Below the pieces are notes generated by a model. That model saw nothing but the letters and a program-made list of their open reading frames with translations. It made no database searches and was not told the DNA's origin. Source: Candidatus Poribacteria bacterium (GTDB lineage: Bacteria; Poribacteria; WGA-4E; WGA-3G). From it: a DNA stretch of 61,065 nucleotides. The position numbers and the translations under genes were made by a program. Below, in pieces: positions 33,811 through 41,738 of the stretch. Within the stretch, counting starts at the first letter, position 1; the number at the start of each line of letters is the position of its first letter. The stretch lies in assembly GCA_012270865.1 (NCBI GenBank), contig JAAXHL010000087.1, positions 1 through 61,065 of the forward strand, in the 5' to 3' direction.

Positions 33811-35859
33811 TCATATCGCTTGCTGGCGCAAAAGACGGCGCATCACCTTATTAGAAGCGGTCCGCGGTAATGTGTCTACGATAACGACATCATGAATCCT
33901 GAACAGCGGATTGAGATGCTCGGAAAGGGCGGCTTGCAGCGTCGCGTGAAGCTCCTGTTTTGCGGGTCCTGTTCCAGATGCTGCCAACACAGCGTAGATG
34001 ACGAGGCGACTGGGACCGCCACCTTTCGGTGGCACAGCAACCGCTGCGGTCTCCTGAACCACATCAATAGTGTTGAGGACCTCCTCAATCTCCGCAGAAC
34101 TGACTTTGATACCGCTTAGATTCATCGTATCGTCAACCCGACCGTGAACGCGATATTTAATCCCCGCAAGCCAAGGCTCAGTTTCAAAGAGGCTGCCTAA
34201 CCTTTCAATCGCATCGCCGTGGCGGCGTAGATTGGGTTGCGGCGTTCCTGCAAAATAGACTTCATTGTGGTCGGCGTTGATCAAACTCGTGGAGAGACCG
34301 AGAGAGGGTGGAACGATGAAAACTTCGCCGTTTTCGGTCGGTGCCCCATTTTCGTCAAAGAGCCGAAAATCCACACCGAGTGCAGGCGTTGTGAACGTCG
34401 AAGGTGCGGCGGGTTGGACGCGTGTACCCGTAATATAACCACCACCAATCTCCGTGCCTCCACAGTATTCAATCACCGGCTTATAGCCCGCCAAAGACAT
34501 AAGGAAAAGCATTTCCTCTGGATTAGAACATTCACCTGTCGAACTGAACGCACGGACTGCCTGCCAGTCCAACCCGTGCATACACCCCGTATTTTTCCAT
34601 GCGCGCACAAGGGTCGGCACAACACCGAGCATGCTGACCTTCGCGTTCTGCACAAAAATACCGAAATCGCGCCCCGTCGGCACGCCATCATAGAGAGCGA
34701 TAGTCGCTTTGTTAATGAGACTCGCATAGATGAGCCACGGTCCCATCATCCAACCGAGATTTGTATACCACGCCAGCACATCGCCGGGGTGAATGTCGTG
34801 ATGTAGATAGGCATCTGCGGTGGCTTTGATCGGAGTGGTATGCGTCCACGGAATCGCCTTCGGTTCACCAGTGGTCCCGGAGGAGAAAAGGATATTGGTA
34901 TGTTCGTCAGGATGGCACGGGATAGCAGTAAAAGTCGCCTTTTCACTCAGGAAGTCGTCCCATGTCATATCGCCTTCGCGTTGGATTTGTGCGATGCTTT
35001 CACGCCCCTCAGAAGCAAAAACAACCGCTTTTGGGGCATTCGCAGCAATCACCTTTTGATACAACGGCAGACGTTTACCTGCTCTGTTGATATAGTCTTG
35101 TGTGAAGATGGCTTTTGCCTTGCCGATGCGGAGACGGGTGGCTATCTCGTCCGGTGCAAAACTATCGGCGATGCCAACGACAACACACCCCGTTTTGACA
35201 ATTCCGAGATAGATGGCAACGGATTCAGCGTTCATCGGCATGTCAATTGCTATTGCGTCCCCTTGCTTCACACCGATGTCCAGAAGTCCGTTCGCAACCC
35301 GGTTGGTGAGATCCTCCAACTCGCGGTAGGTTAGCGTTTTCAGGTATGCGTCGTTTTCGCGTTGTGTGACAATCGCGATGGCATCATTGGGAGCATCAAA
35401 GCAGCTTTCGACGATATTCAGTTTAGCGAGTTCTGTTGTGATGCCTGTTGCATCCTTTTGTGGTTCGGTAGTTGTCGCCATCGCCTTGATGTCCAACCTG
35501 TCAATCATCATCTGCCAAAACGTGTCGCGATTGTTAACCGACCACGCGTGGAGTTCAAGGTAGGTCTTGATGTGTAATTCCGCCATTAGACGCGTTATAT
35601 TTGCTTCGGTGATGTCTTCATCCGTAGGAAACCAGGCAGGTGGGGGTCCGTGCGTTGCGCGATCGAAATCGGCGTATACTGTTTCATAAAGCACTTGGTG
35701 GAGGGCAAACGGGTGTTGTGGCGTGAGGATGTAGCGCGAAATTTCATACCAGCAGGCTGTTGGGGACTGTGTTGGCAATATCTGATTAACGGCTTCGGTT
35801 ATCTTCAATGCCTCCGCCTTCTCCAATCCACAAGCGATGATCTGTTCAACGGTTAGCAT
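33811..35859 (-). CDS. AMP-forming acyl-CoA synthetase (ANL superfamily)
   Basis: A 682-aa protein that activates a carboxylic acid to an acyl-AMP and then an acyl-CoA. Features are an acetyl-CoA-synthetase-type N-terminal segment (residues about 100-150, TYLELHAWSVNNRDTFW), the P-loop NILFSSGTTGEPKAIPWTH (about 325-345), EYCGGTEIGGGYI, the hinge RVHGRVDDTMNLSGIKVSSAEIEE (split here by its natural Asp) and the C-terminal catalytic lysine in TASNKVMRRLL. The length suits acetoacetyl- or acetyl-CoA synthetase-like enzymes; the actual acid is unknown. AAGGGGGC lies upstream of ATG. The upstream Uma2 remnant (35877-36083) shares the transcript. Confidence 0.9.
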   Translation of the reverse strand: MLTVEQIIACGLEKAEALKITEAVNQILPTQSPTACWYEISRYILTPQHPFALHQVLYETVYADFDRATHGPPPAWFPTDEDITEANITRLMAELHIKTYLELHAWSVNNRDTFWQMMIDRLDIKAMATTTEPQKDATGITTELAKLNIVESCFDAPNDAIAIVTQRENDAYLKTLTYRELEDLTNRVANGLLDIGVKQGDAIAIDMPMNAESVAIYLGIVKTGCVVVGIADSFAPDEIATRLRIGKAKAIFTQDYINRAGKRLPLYQKVIAANAPKAVVFASEGRESIAQIQREGDMTWDDFLSEKATFTAIPCHPDEHTNILFSSGTTGEPKAIPWTHTTPIKATADAYLHHDIHPGDVLAWYTNLGWMMGPWLIYASLINKATIALYDGVPTGRDFGIFVQNAKVSMLGVVPTLVRAWKNTGCMHGLDWQAVRAFSSTGECSNPEEMLFLMSLAGYKPVIEYCGGTEIGGGYITGTRVQPAAPSTFTTPALGVDFRLFDENGAPTENGEVFIVPPSLGLSTSLINADHNEVYFAGTPQPNLRRHGDAIERLGSLFETEPWLAGIKYRVHGRVDDTMNLSGIKVSSAEIEEVLNTIDVVQETAAVAVPPKGGGPSRLVIYAVLAASGTGPAKQELHATLQAALSEHLNPLFRIHDVVIVDTLPRTASNKVMRRLLRQQAI

Positions 35860-35876
35860 GAGACAGGTGCCCCCTT

Positions 35877-36083
35877 TTAAACGCTACGGGCAGTTTCAAG
35901 GGAATCATCGGTTTCAAATTCAATGAATCTGTAAATCTGGTGTAAGGGGAGTTCCGTCCCAATTGGAACGGGCGACAGTCTATCCTCAAGTGTACTGAAT
36001 TCGCTAAGGACATTGTTCGCCTTGCGTTCGGCAGCGATATACTCTTCAGGTGTTAGATAGGTTCGGGCTGCAATAGATGACAT
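35877..36083 (-). pseudogene. Uma2-like (DUF820) remnant with an internal in-frame deletion
   Basis: A 68-aa frame. Residues 1-28 (MSSIAARTYLTPEEYIAAER and onward) match the N-terminus of Uma2-family PD-(D/E)XK proteins, and residues about 40-60 (PIGTELPLHQIYRFIEF) match their C-terminal end. The about 120-residue catalytic core between them is missing, with no frameshift. A strong SD (GAGGAGCG, 6 nt before ATG) and a promoter (36133-36162) remain, so a small protein may still be made. It lies 17 bp before the acyl-CoA synthetase ATG. Calling it a deletion derivative is inference from family layout. Confidence 0.65.
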
Positions 36084-36132
36084 GCGTCGCTCCTCACTCG
36101 CTCCTCACTATGGGTTCAAACTTCGCAATGAA

Positions 36133-36162
36133 AGTATAACATATTATTAGGGAAAATTTCAA
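36133..36162 (-). promoter_or_regulatory. Promoter of the Uma2 remnant and acyl-CoA synthetase gene
   Basis: Minus strand: TTGAAA (36162-36157), an 18-bp spacer, TATACT (36138-36133), about 50 nt upstream of ATG 36083. Confidence 0.55.
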
Positions 36163-36360
36163 CGTATAGTTTTAGTTGTATATGACATTATTATTTTTAA
36201 TTTGAAAAAAAATAATATATGTCATATTATAACTCAAATCTCTTTGGATAAAGGTAGCAACTTGGGTTAAGACTAACGAAAACAGAAAGAATCTCAACGT
36301 TCCCTTGGGACGAATCAGAAGAATTAGTAGGTGTGGTCATTTAAATAAAGAGGTTTGTTC

Positions 36361-36951
36361 ATGATGTTTCGATGCCATTTTACCGCCTTTATTTTCCTTT
36401 TGGCGATGGCACCCCTTGGGTGTCATACTATCAATAAACTTGGGTGTCATACTTTCAATAAAGCAGAAAATATGCTGGTCAGAAAACTTGATGCTGTTAT
36501 CCTAACGGCAGACGATTTACCTATGATGGAGGTGGATGCTGGGCTTAATTTTCCTATCCCCGGTCTCGCAAAGCAACCCCCTGTTGTAGACGGATTTGTA
36601 CATGTATGGAATGAAACGCAATCTGAAGAAGGTGTTTACTGTAAATATTGGTTATTTCAGAGCGTTGCCGATGCGCAAAAAGCCGCCGACCAATGGCGAG
36701 GTTTCCTTGCCTCCGCTACGATTGAGATTAATGGACAGAGAGAATCTGCCTATCAACCCGAACCCAACGCTGTGGATGTCATCGGCGATGCTACATGGCG
36801 ACCCGCAAATGATACATCCATCTGGTTTGTGAAAAACAATGTCCTCGTCTATGTCATGGGAAGCACGCTCTCGATCAATCAACTCCCATTGACGCGGTCC
36901 GTCGCCCGAAAAATTGAAACCAAAATCAACACAGCACTTAATCAACAATGA
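36361..36951 (+). CDS. Hypothetical lipoprotein with a duplicated lipobox segment
   Basis: Not assigned to a family. A 196-aa protein with a lipoprotein signal (residues about 7-21, ending LAMAPLGC). The lipobox region is duplicated in tandem: LGCHTINK then LGCHTFNK, from a 24-bp direct repeat at 36416-36439 and 36440-36463. The mature part is a compact alpha/beta-looking domain (VHVWNETQSEEGVYCKYWLF, VADAQKAADQWRGFL, WFVKNNVLVYVMGST). Of the two adjacent ATGs, 36361 has GAGG 8 nt upstream. Probably envelope-located; role unknown. Confidence 0.75.
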   Translation: MMFRCHFTAFIFLLAMAPLGCHTINKLGCHTFNKAENMLVRKLDAVILTADDLPMMEVDAGLNFPIPGLAKQPPVVDGFVHVWNETQSEEGVYCKYWLFQSVADAQKAADQWRGFLASATIEINGQRESAYQPEPNAVDVIGDATWRPANDTSIWFVKNNVLVYVMGSTLSINQLPLTRSVARKIETKINTALNQQ

Positions 36952-37061
36952 AAAAACCGATGCTCTGTAAAGGCATACCTTGTGTGAACCCTTCTTCGAT
37001 AAGCATCACCGGTTTCCTAACAACGCCACATTTAAACCAAAATTAAGGAAGGATTCAACGA

Positions 37062-37373
37062 ATGTCAAGTTTTTTCTTGACACAACACGGAGCGGCGTTT
37101 CCTCCCCCCATAAATGGCGAGGTTTCCACGCCGAATATTTTGATTAAAAAACAAAATGAATTTCCACTCGGTTGGGATGAAGAACGTGTCCAGAGCGTTA
37201 TTGCGCACTACGACCAACAGACAGAAGATGAAGCCGTCGCCGAAGCTGAAGAAGCATTGCAGAATGAATCCAGCATGCTGATAGAAGTGCCCATAGCATT
37301 GGTGCCTGCTGTACGTGAATTGATTGCCAAACACGCCGCCCAAAATCAACCACAAGCGGAGCAAAGGACTTAG
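37062..37373 (+). CDS. Small hypothetical protein with a palindromic repeat in its N-terminal coding region
   Basis: A 103-aa protein with no assigned family. The C-terminal 60 residues look conserved in style with small antitoxin-like or accessory proteins: PLGWDEERVQSVIAHYDQQT, an acidic helix (DEAVAEAEEALQNE), then IEVPIALVPAVRELIAKH. The first 30 residues are low in likeness and contain NGEVSTP, encoded by a partial palindromic repeat (37116-37132), so the N-terminus may be a recent addition or the true start may be lower. It is convergent with the cysteine desulfurase gene, 7 bp apart. Confidence 0.6.
   Translation: MSSFFLTQHGAAFPPPINGEVSTPNILIKKQNEFPLGWDEERVQSVIAHYDQQTEDEAVAEAEEALQNESSMLIEVPIALVPAVRELIAKHAAQNQPQAEQRT
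37116..37132. repeat. Partial palindromic repeat inside a coding region
   Basis: GGCGAGGTTTCCACGCC is a truncated or decayed unit of the palindrome family and reads in frame within the 103-aa gene. Confidence 0.6.
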
Positions 37374-37380
37374 GATATTC

Positions 37381-38532
37381 CTATTCTGGTGCCAATGCCC
37401 GCAACCGATTAACGACCTTTATGACCTCATCAGCAACGATGTCAACCTCTTCAGCAGTATTGTAGCGTCCCAAGCCGAAACGGACGGCAGTCAACGCCAG
37501 TTCATTCGGGACCCCCATCGCAACCAAGACGTGTGATGCCTTCACCGACTCCGAATCGCATGCCGACCCCGTTGATACTGCGACGCGTTTAAGTCCTGCC
37601 AGATGTGCAAGGCTCTGCACACCCGCAAAACAGAGATTCAGATTGCCCGGCAGCCGTTGTTCCGGATGCCCATTGAGGTGAAGAGCATCCAGACTCGCCA
37701 TTAATTTCCGATGGAGTGTATCACGTAAAGTTGCGACACTGCTTTTCCCCGTCTCCATGTACTTTTTAGAAAGTTCACACGCCGCCCCTAATCCGACAAT
37801 CCCCGCGACGTTCAATGTTCCCGGTCGAATCCCTGCTTCTTGTCCGCCCCCGTAAAAAAGCGAATGCGGTTGCGAATTGTTGCGTTGAACGTAAAGCGCG
37901 CCGATCCCCTTAGGACCGTAAATCTTGTGTGCTGTCAAAGATGCAAGATTTAAGCCGAGTGCCTCCAGATCCGAGGGTAGCTGCCCGATCCCCTGCACCG
38001 CATCCGAGTGAAAAAGCACACCGTGTTTGGCAGCGACAGCAGCAATATCGACGATCGGATTTATCGTACCGACCTCGTTGTTTCCATACATAAAACTCAT
38101 CAAAATGGTCTTCGGCGTTATCGCGGCTTCAACGTCATCAGGACTCACCATTCCATATTTATCCACCGGCAGATACGTCGTTTCAAACCCCTCCGCTGCC
38201 AAAGCGTGACACGTATCAAGGATTGCGTGATGCTCGGCAGTGCTTGTGATGATGTGGTTGCCTTTCTCTTGACAGGCGTAGGCGATCCCTCTGATAGCAA
38301 GATTGTCCGATTCGGTAGCACCACTGGTGAAGACGATCTCTTCTGCTGAACAACCGAGCAAATCGGCGACTTGATGACGCGCCTTTTCCACCGCATCTTT
38401 CGCTGTAACGCCAAACGGATGCGTGCTGGAAGCGTTCCCGAAATGCGTCGTTAGGTAAGGCATCATCGCTTCTAACACTTCGGGTGCAATCGGCGTTGTG
38501 GCATGGTTGTCCATATAGATGATGTCAGACAC
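37381..38532 (-). CDS. Cysteine desulfurase (NifS/IscS family)
   Basis: A PLP enzyme that takes sulfur from cysteine as a persulfide for Fe-S cluster or thio-cofactor synthesis. The 383-aa protein has MDNHATTPI at the N-terminus, ATESDNLAIRG, the substrate-binding STAEHHAI, HSDAVQGIG, the PLP Lys203 in LTAHKIYGPKG, and the catalytic Cys325 in STGSACDSES. The start is GTG 38532 with AAGGAAC 8 nt upstream. No iscU or regulator is adjacent. It follows a Gfo/Idh oxidoreductase gene (95-bp gap holding a palindromic repeat). Confidence 0.95.
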   Translation of the reverse strand: MSDIIYMDNHATTPIAPEVLEAMMPYLTTHFGNASSTHPFGVTAKDAVEKARHQVADLLGCSAEEIVFTSGATESDNLAIRGIAYACQEKGNHIITSTAEHHAILDTCHALAAEGFETTYLPVDKYGMVSPDDVEAAITPKTILMSFMYGNNEVGTINPIVDIAAVAAKHGVLFHSDAVQGIGQLPSDLEALGLNLASLTAHKIYGPKGIGALYVQRNNSQPHSLFYGGGQEAGIRPGTLNVAGIVGLGAACELSKKYMETGKSSVATLRDTLHRKLMASLDALHLNGHPEQRLPGNLNLCFAGVQSLAHLAGLKRVAVSTGSACDSESVKASHVLVAMGVPNELALTAVRFGLGRYNTAEEVDIVADEVIKVVNRLRALAPE

Positions 38533-38587
38533 AGGGTTGTTCCTTCTGAGTAATATCCAAATAGGTCAAGAGTAGCGCATGAAAACA

Positions 38588-38609
38588 GGCGAGGTTAAAA
38601 AACCTCGCC
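38588..38609. repeat. Palindromic repeat between Gfo/Idh and cysteine desulfurase genes
   Basis: GGCGAGGTTAAAAAACCTCGCC, a perfect 9-bp inverted repeat with a 4-nt loop, 18 bp after the Gfo/Idh stop codon on the minus strand. It may end or stabilise that transcript. Confidence 0.85.
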
Positions 38610-38627
38610 AACGTAGAGATAACGCAA

Positions 38628-39665
38628 TTAAAGCCGTTCTCGGAACATATCCATCATGCCGTCTGGTGGATCAAACGGCAACTCAATGACAGTGTTCGTC
38701 AAACCGCTATAATAGATACCGAGCAATAGGTTGAATTCGGCGAGGGATTGCTTGAGATGCGTCGGATGGACGTTATTCTCATCATCGAGCCATTCAAACA
38801 CAGCCTCGGTGAGTCCGCCTTGTGCAAGGACATCTTGTGCGCCGTAGCTCAGGTCGCCGCCTTCATAGCCGCTGCCCGGTAGATTCCGTTCCCAACTCTC
38901 AAACCGCCAATGGACGAAACCTTGTTCACCGAACACGCAGACACGTTTGTGCCGATTATTTCCGGTATCCGGTAGCACGCGTGGTGCCATCTCCGGTCCG
39001 AATGCGACGGAGGCTTGTACGCCGTTCGCGTAGGTCACGAGTGCTGTGGCGTTTGCAGGTGAAGGTTGTGCCGAATCGAGTTGCCCTGCCCCAGATATTT
39101 GACCTTGTACCTTCGCTGGACGTGAGTTATCAATATAAGAGGACACGAGTTGTAGGACGTGTGGTGCTTGATCAACGGGTGGGTTTCGCGCGCTCGCCTC
39201 AATAAATTTGATCGCACCGATTTTGCCTTCAGCCACATCCTGTTTAAGTGTAAGGTTCTGTGGATGGAAATTGAGTTGTGTGTTAACGACGAACTTGGTT
39301 TGGGTGCGGTCAGCGAGTTCAGAGATTTGCCGCCAATCTTCGCTTTCAACAGCGATCGGTTTCTCAACGATTGCCGCGGGGACACCGTGTTCAGACGCTT
39401 GATTCATCAGCGGGTAGCGGATCCGTTCGTTGCTACCGCGTAACACCGGTGCCGTGACGATGTGCAGCAGATCCGGTTTCTCTTTTGAGAGCATTTCATT
39501 GAGATCGGTATAACGTGCCTCGATCCCGAATTCATCGCCGAAATCGTTGAGAAGGTCTTCCTTCATATCACAGATGGCGGACAGTTTACCCTTTTTGACG
39601 TGTTGATATGCGCGAGCGTGCCCGCGTGCACGTCCGCGACATCCCAAAATCGCACTTTTGTACAT
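38628..39665 (-). CDS. Gfo/Idh/MocA-family oxidoreductase
   Basis: A 345-aa NAD(P)-dependent sugar dehydrogenase-like protein. It has the Rossmann start MYKSAILGCRGRARGHARAY, DLLHIVTAPVLR, and VEKPIA with the family catalytic lysine, then a C-terminal alpha/beta domain (GAIKFIEASARNPPVDQAPHVLQLVSSYI, split by natural turns). The typical GxGxxG is altered to GCRGRARG. AGGAGA lies 6 nt before ATG. Promoter TTGTCT-17-TATAAT at 39717-39745. Substrate unknown; the family acts on sugars, inositols and trans-dihydrodiols. Confidence 0.9.
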   Translation of the reverse strand: MYKSAILGCRGRARGHARAYQHVKKGKLSAICDMKEDLLNDFGDEFGIEARYTDLNEMLSKEKPDLLHIVTAPVLRGSNERIRYPLMNQASEHGVPAAIVEKPIAVESEDWRQISELADRTQTKFVVNTQLNFHPQNLTLKQDVAEGKIGAIKFIEASARNPPVDQAPHVLQLVSSYIDNSRPAKVQGQISGAGQLDSAQPSPANATALVTYANGVQASVAFGPEMAPRVLPDTGNNRHKRVCVFGEQGFVHWRFESWERNLPGSGYEGGDLSYGAQDVLAQGGLTEAVFEWLDDENNVHPTHLKQSLAEFNLLLGIYYSGLTNTVIELPFDPPDGMMDMFRERL

Positions 39666-39716
39666 ATTTTTCTCCTATATTAGAATCTACCTTCGTTTAA
39701 AGTTTTTCCAGAAAAT

Positions 39717-39745
39717 ATTATACCCTATTTGTGGTTTTTAGACAA
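39717..39745 (-). promoter_or_regulatory. Promoter of the Gfo/Idh gene
   Basis: Minus strand: TTGTCT (39745-39740), a 17-bp spacer, TATAAT (39722-39717) preceded by GGG, about 50 nt upstream of ATG 39665. Confidence 0.7.
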
Positions 39746-39765
39746 CGCTTTTCGCAAAATTAGAG

Positions 39766-39794
39766 TTCAAAGAAGTATAGAAATATGGTATAAT
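39766..39794 (+). promoter_or_regulatory. Promoter of the lipoprotein gene at 39830
   Basis: TTCAAA (39766-39771), a 17-bp spacer, TATAAT (39789-39794) with an extended TGG before it. Predicted start is about 39801, 29 nt before ATG. Divergent from the promoter at 39717-39745. Confidence 0.65.
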
Positions 39795-39829
39795 ATTTTG
39801 TAAAATGAAATCTGCATACGGAGGAAAAG

Positions 39830-40384
39830 ATGCATCGTTATCTCTTTACGCTTATAGTGTTCTGCGCGGTCGTCCTCTTTTCAGGATGCCAATCGCAGGT
39901 ACTACAGATGTTAATTGAACCACAAGAATTTTATAACTATGCCGTCACAGAGGGGGTCACTTGCACATCACCAGAGATGATAGATGGTGACGTGAATACG
40001 AGAGGCTACGCTCAAGGACGCTGGATACATCTGACGTTACCGACCCGAAAAGCGATCCATCGAATCGCTATCCGCAGCACTAATATTATAAACGCGATGA
40101 TATATCAGAAATTAGACGGCGAAGGGCGTTGGCAAGCGATTCAACAGATACAGAACAACGAGAGTCCGGTTATCGAAACCCGCGTCAACGGTATTGTGAC
40201 GAATGCTATCCGCATCTACATCAGCGGCACCACTGATGATGAAAAGAGAGCCGGCCAGTACGATCCGAGGCGTGGCGCAATCGTACCGCAAATAAAGTTA
40301 GGTAGAGCCTTCGTACATGAACTTGAAGTCTATGGATTCGTCTCAAAGGAAAACAAGGATGCGTCTTTAAAAGAAGTCAAATGA
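39830..40384 (+). CDS. Hypothetical lipoprotein with a discoidin-like domain
   Basis: A 184-aa protein with a lipobox (VVLFSGC, Cys20). The remainder looks like a small F5/8-type-C (discoidin) beta-sandwich: MIDGDVNTRGYAQGRWIHLTLP, IHRIAIRSTN, AIRIYISGT, FVHELEVYG, a fold often used for carbohydrate or surface binding. GGAGG lies 8 nt before ATG. The last three codons and the stop (EVK, TGA) are supplied by the first unit of a tandem repeat (40369 onward), suggesting that the original 3' end was replaced. Confidence 0.78.
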   Translation: MHRYLFTLIVFCAVVLFSGCQSQVLQMLIEPQEFYNYAVTEGVTCTSPEMIDGDVNTRGYAQGRWIHLTLPTRKAIHRIAIRSTNIINAMIYQKLDGEGRWQAIQQIQNNESPVIETRVNGIVTNAIRIYISGTTDDEKRAGQYDPRRGAIVPQIKLGRAFVHELEVYGFVSKENKDASLKEVK

Positions 40385-40673
40385 CGTAGCTTGAAACGAA
40401 GTGGAAAGCGGGATTCGGAGGAAACCGCCACATTCCAGACCGCTCTGCCGTAACCGCAAGGAATAATCAAAGAAGTCAAATGACGTAGCTTGAAACGAAG
40501 TGGAAAGCGGGGTTTGGAAGAAACCGCCACATCCAAGTTCACTTTGCCGTAACCGCAAGGAATAATTAAAAGAAGTCAAATGACGTAGCTTGAAACGAAG
40601 TGGAAAGCGGATTTCGGAAGAAACCGCCACATTCCCGTCCATTCTACCGTAACCGCAAGGAATAATTAAAAAA
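40369..40673 (+). repeat. Three tandem copies of the RBS-bearing leader repeat
   Basis: Each unit of about 99-100 bp begins AAGAAGTCAAATGACGTAGC, continues TTGAAACGAAGTGGAAAGCG, has GAAACCGCCACAT in the middle, and ends CCGTAACCGCAAGGAATAAT. The phase points GAAGTCAAATGACG are at 40373, 40472 and 40572. The last unit ends at ATG 40674, its AAGGA acting as RBS. The first overlaps the end of the 39830 gene. Units differ at about ten positions each, mostly in the middle. No direct-repeat/spacer order of CRISPR type. Confidence 0.9.
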
Positions 40674-41735
40674 ATGAAACGTTTGATTTTTGAAGATATA
40701 TACAGTTGGGGTATCTTTAGTCAGGAACGCCAGATCGATTTTAACGGACATTTATGGGTACGTCCAGACGGAAATATTATCATAGACCCCGTCCCCATAT
40801 CCGATGCCGATAAAGAACACCTGACGGCACTCGGCGGCGCGAAGACCATTGTGCTGACGAATGCCGATCACGAACGCGAAGCCGCTGCCTTTCAGGAATG
40901 GACAGGTGCTGATGTAATTGTGCATGAAGCCGATGCGGACGCACTGAGCATTACACCAACAAGGACAATCACGGATCGGGAAACGATTGTGCCAGGCTTA
41001 CACGCGGTGCATCTCGAACACGGAAAAAGTCCCGGCGAAATCGCGCTCTATTTTCCAGAGAAACAGACCGTCCTATTCGGAGACTTAGTGGTCGGCGAAC
41101 CGATGGGCGCATTAAGTCTACTCGCTGATGCTAAACTCAAAGACCCACCTAAAGCAGCACTTAAACTCCGCAAAATTTTAGCACTCCGCTTCAGCACGAT
41201 TCTCGTCGGTGATGGACACTCTATCTTTAAAGATGCGCGCCAACACTTGATTGACTGCCTGCAAGCGCGACGTGATATCTATATCAACCGTATCCATATT
41301 GACGAAATAGCGTGGCAGTATAAAAACGCACCACCTCCTTATGATTTTGAGGACAAAGACATTGACCCGCTCATCGGCGGCAAGAATTTAGGGTATCGCG
41401 TGATCCGTCTCCAACCCGGTAAGATGAGTTTCCCAATGCATTTTCACAATTTCGGCGAGGAGATGTGCTACGTCATGGATGGTGCTTGCACGCTTAAAAC
41501 GCCACGCGGTGATATAGAAGTTACCCAAGGCGATTTCATCGCGTTTCCGCCCGGCACAATCGGCGCACATAAATTCGTGAACGAAACCGAGGCACCGGTG
41601 GTGCTATTCATTCTCGGTACGACGACACCACACGATGTTAGCGAATACCCGGATTCCAACAAGGTCTTGCCCTATGTCGTCGGAAAGATTTATCGTAAAG
41701 ACCCAAGTCTCAGTTATTGGGATGGCGAGGTCTAA
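40674..41735 (+). CDS. Fusion of degenerate metallo-beta-lactamase-like domain and cupin
   Basis: A 353-aa protein. Residues 1-185 look like an MBL fold (HLWVRPDGNIIIDPV, KTIVLTNADHEREAAAF, GEIALYFPEKQTVLFGDLVVGEP, ILVGDGHSIF). The usual HxHxDH is replaced by NADHER, while the later His, Asp and terminal His positions remain. Residues about 235-330 are a cupin with the metal-binding pattern MHFHNFGEEMCYVMDG and FPPGTIGAHKFVN. ATG follows the leader repeat at 40369-40673, which provides the RBS. Convergent with the sulfatase gene (3 bp apart). Enzymatic activity is uncertain; a sensor or isomerase-like role is possible. Confidence 0.8.
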   Translation: MKRLIFEDIYSWGIFSQERQIDFNGHLWVRPDGNIIIDPVPISDADKEHLTALGGAKTIVLTNADHEREAAAFQEWTGADVIVHEADADALSITPTRTITDRETIVPGLHAVHLEHGKSPGEIALYFPEKQTVLFGDLVVGEPMGALSLLADAKLKDPPKAALKLRKILALRFSTILVGDGHSIFKDARQHLIDCLQARRDIYINRIHIDEIAWQYKNAPPPYDFEDKDIDPLIGGKNLGYRVIRLQPGKMSFPMHFHNFGEEMCYVMDGACTLKTPRGDIEVTQGDFIAFPPGTIGAHKFVNETEAPVVLFILGTTTPHDVSEYPDSNKVLPYVVGKIYRKDPSLSYWDGEV

Positions 41736-41738
41736 TAG

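Noticed and set aside
40369..40673. CRISPR array
   Set aside because: Units are about 100 bp with near-identical full length and no unique spacers; only three copies; no cas genes.
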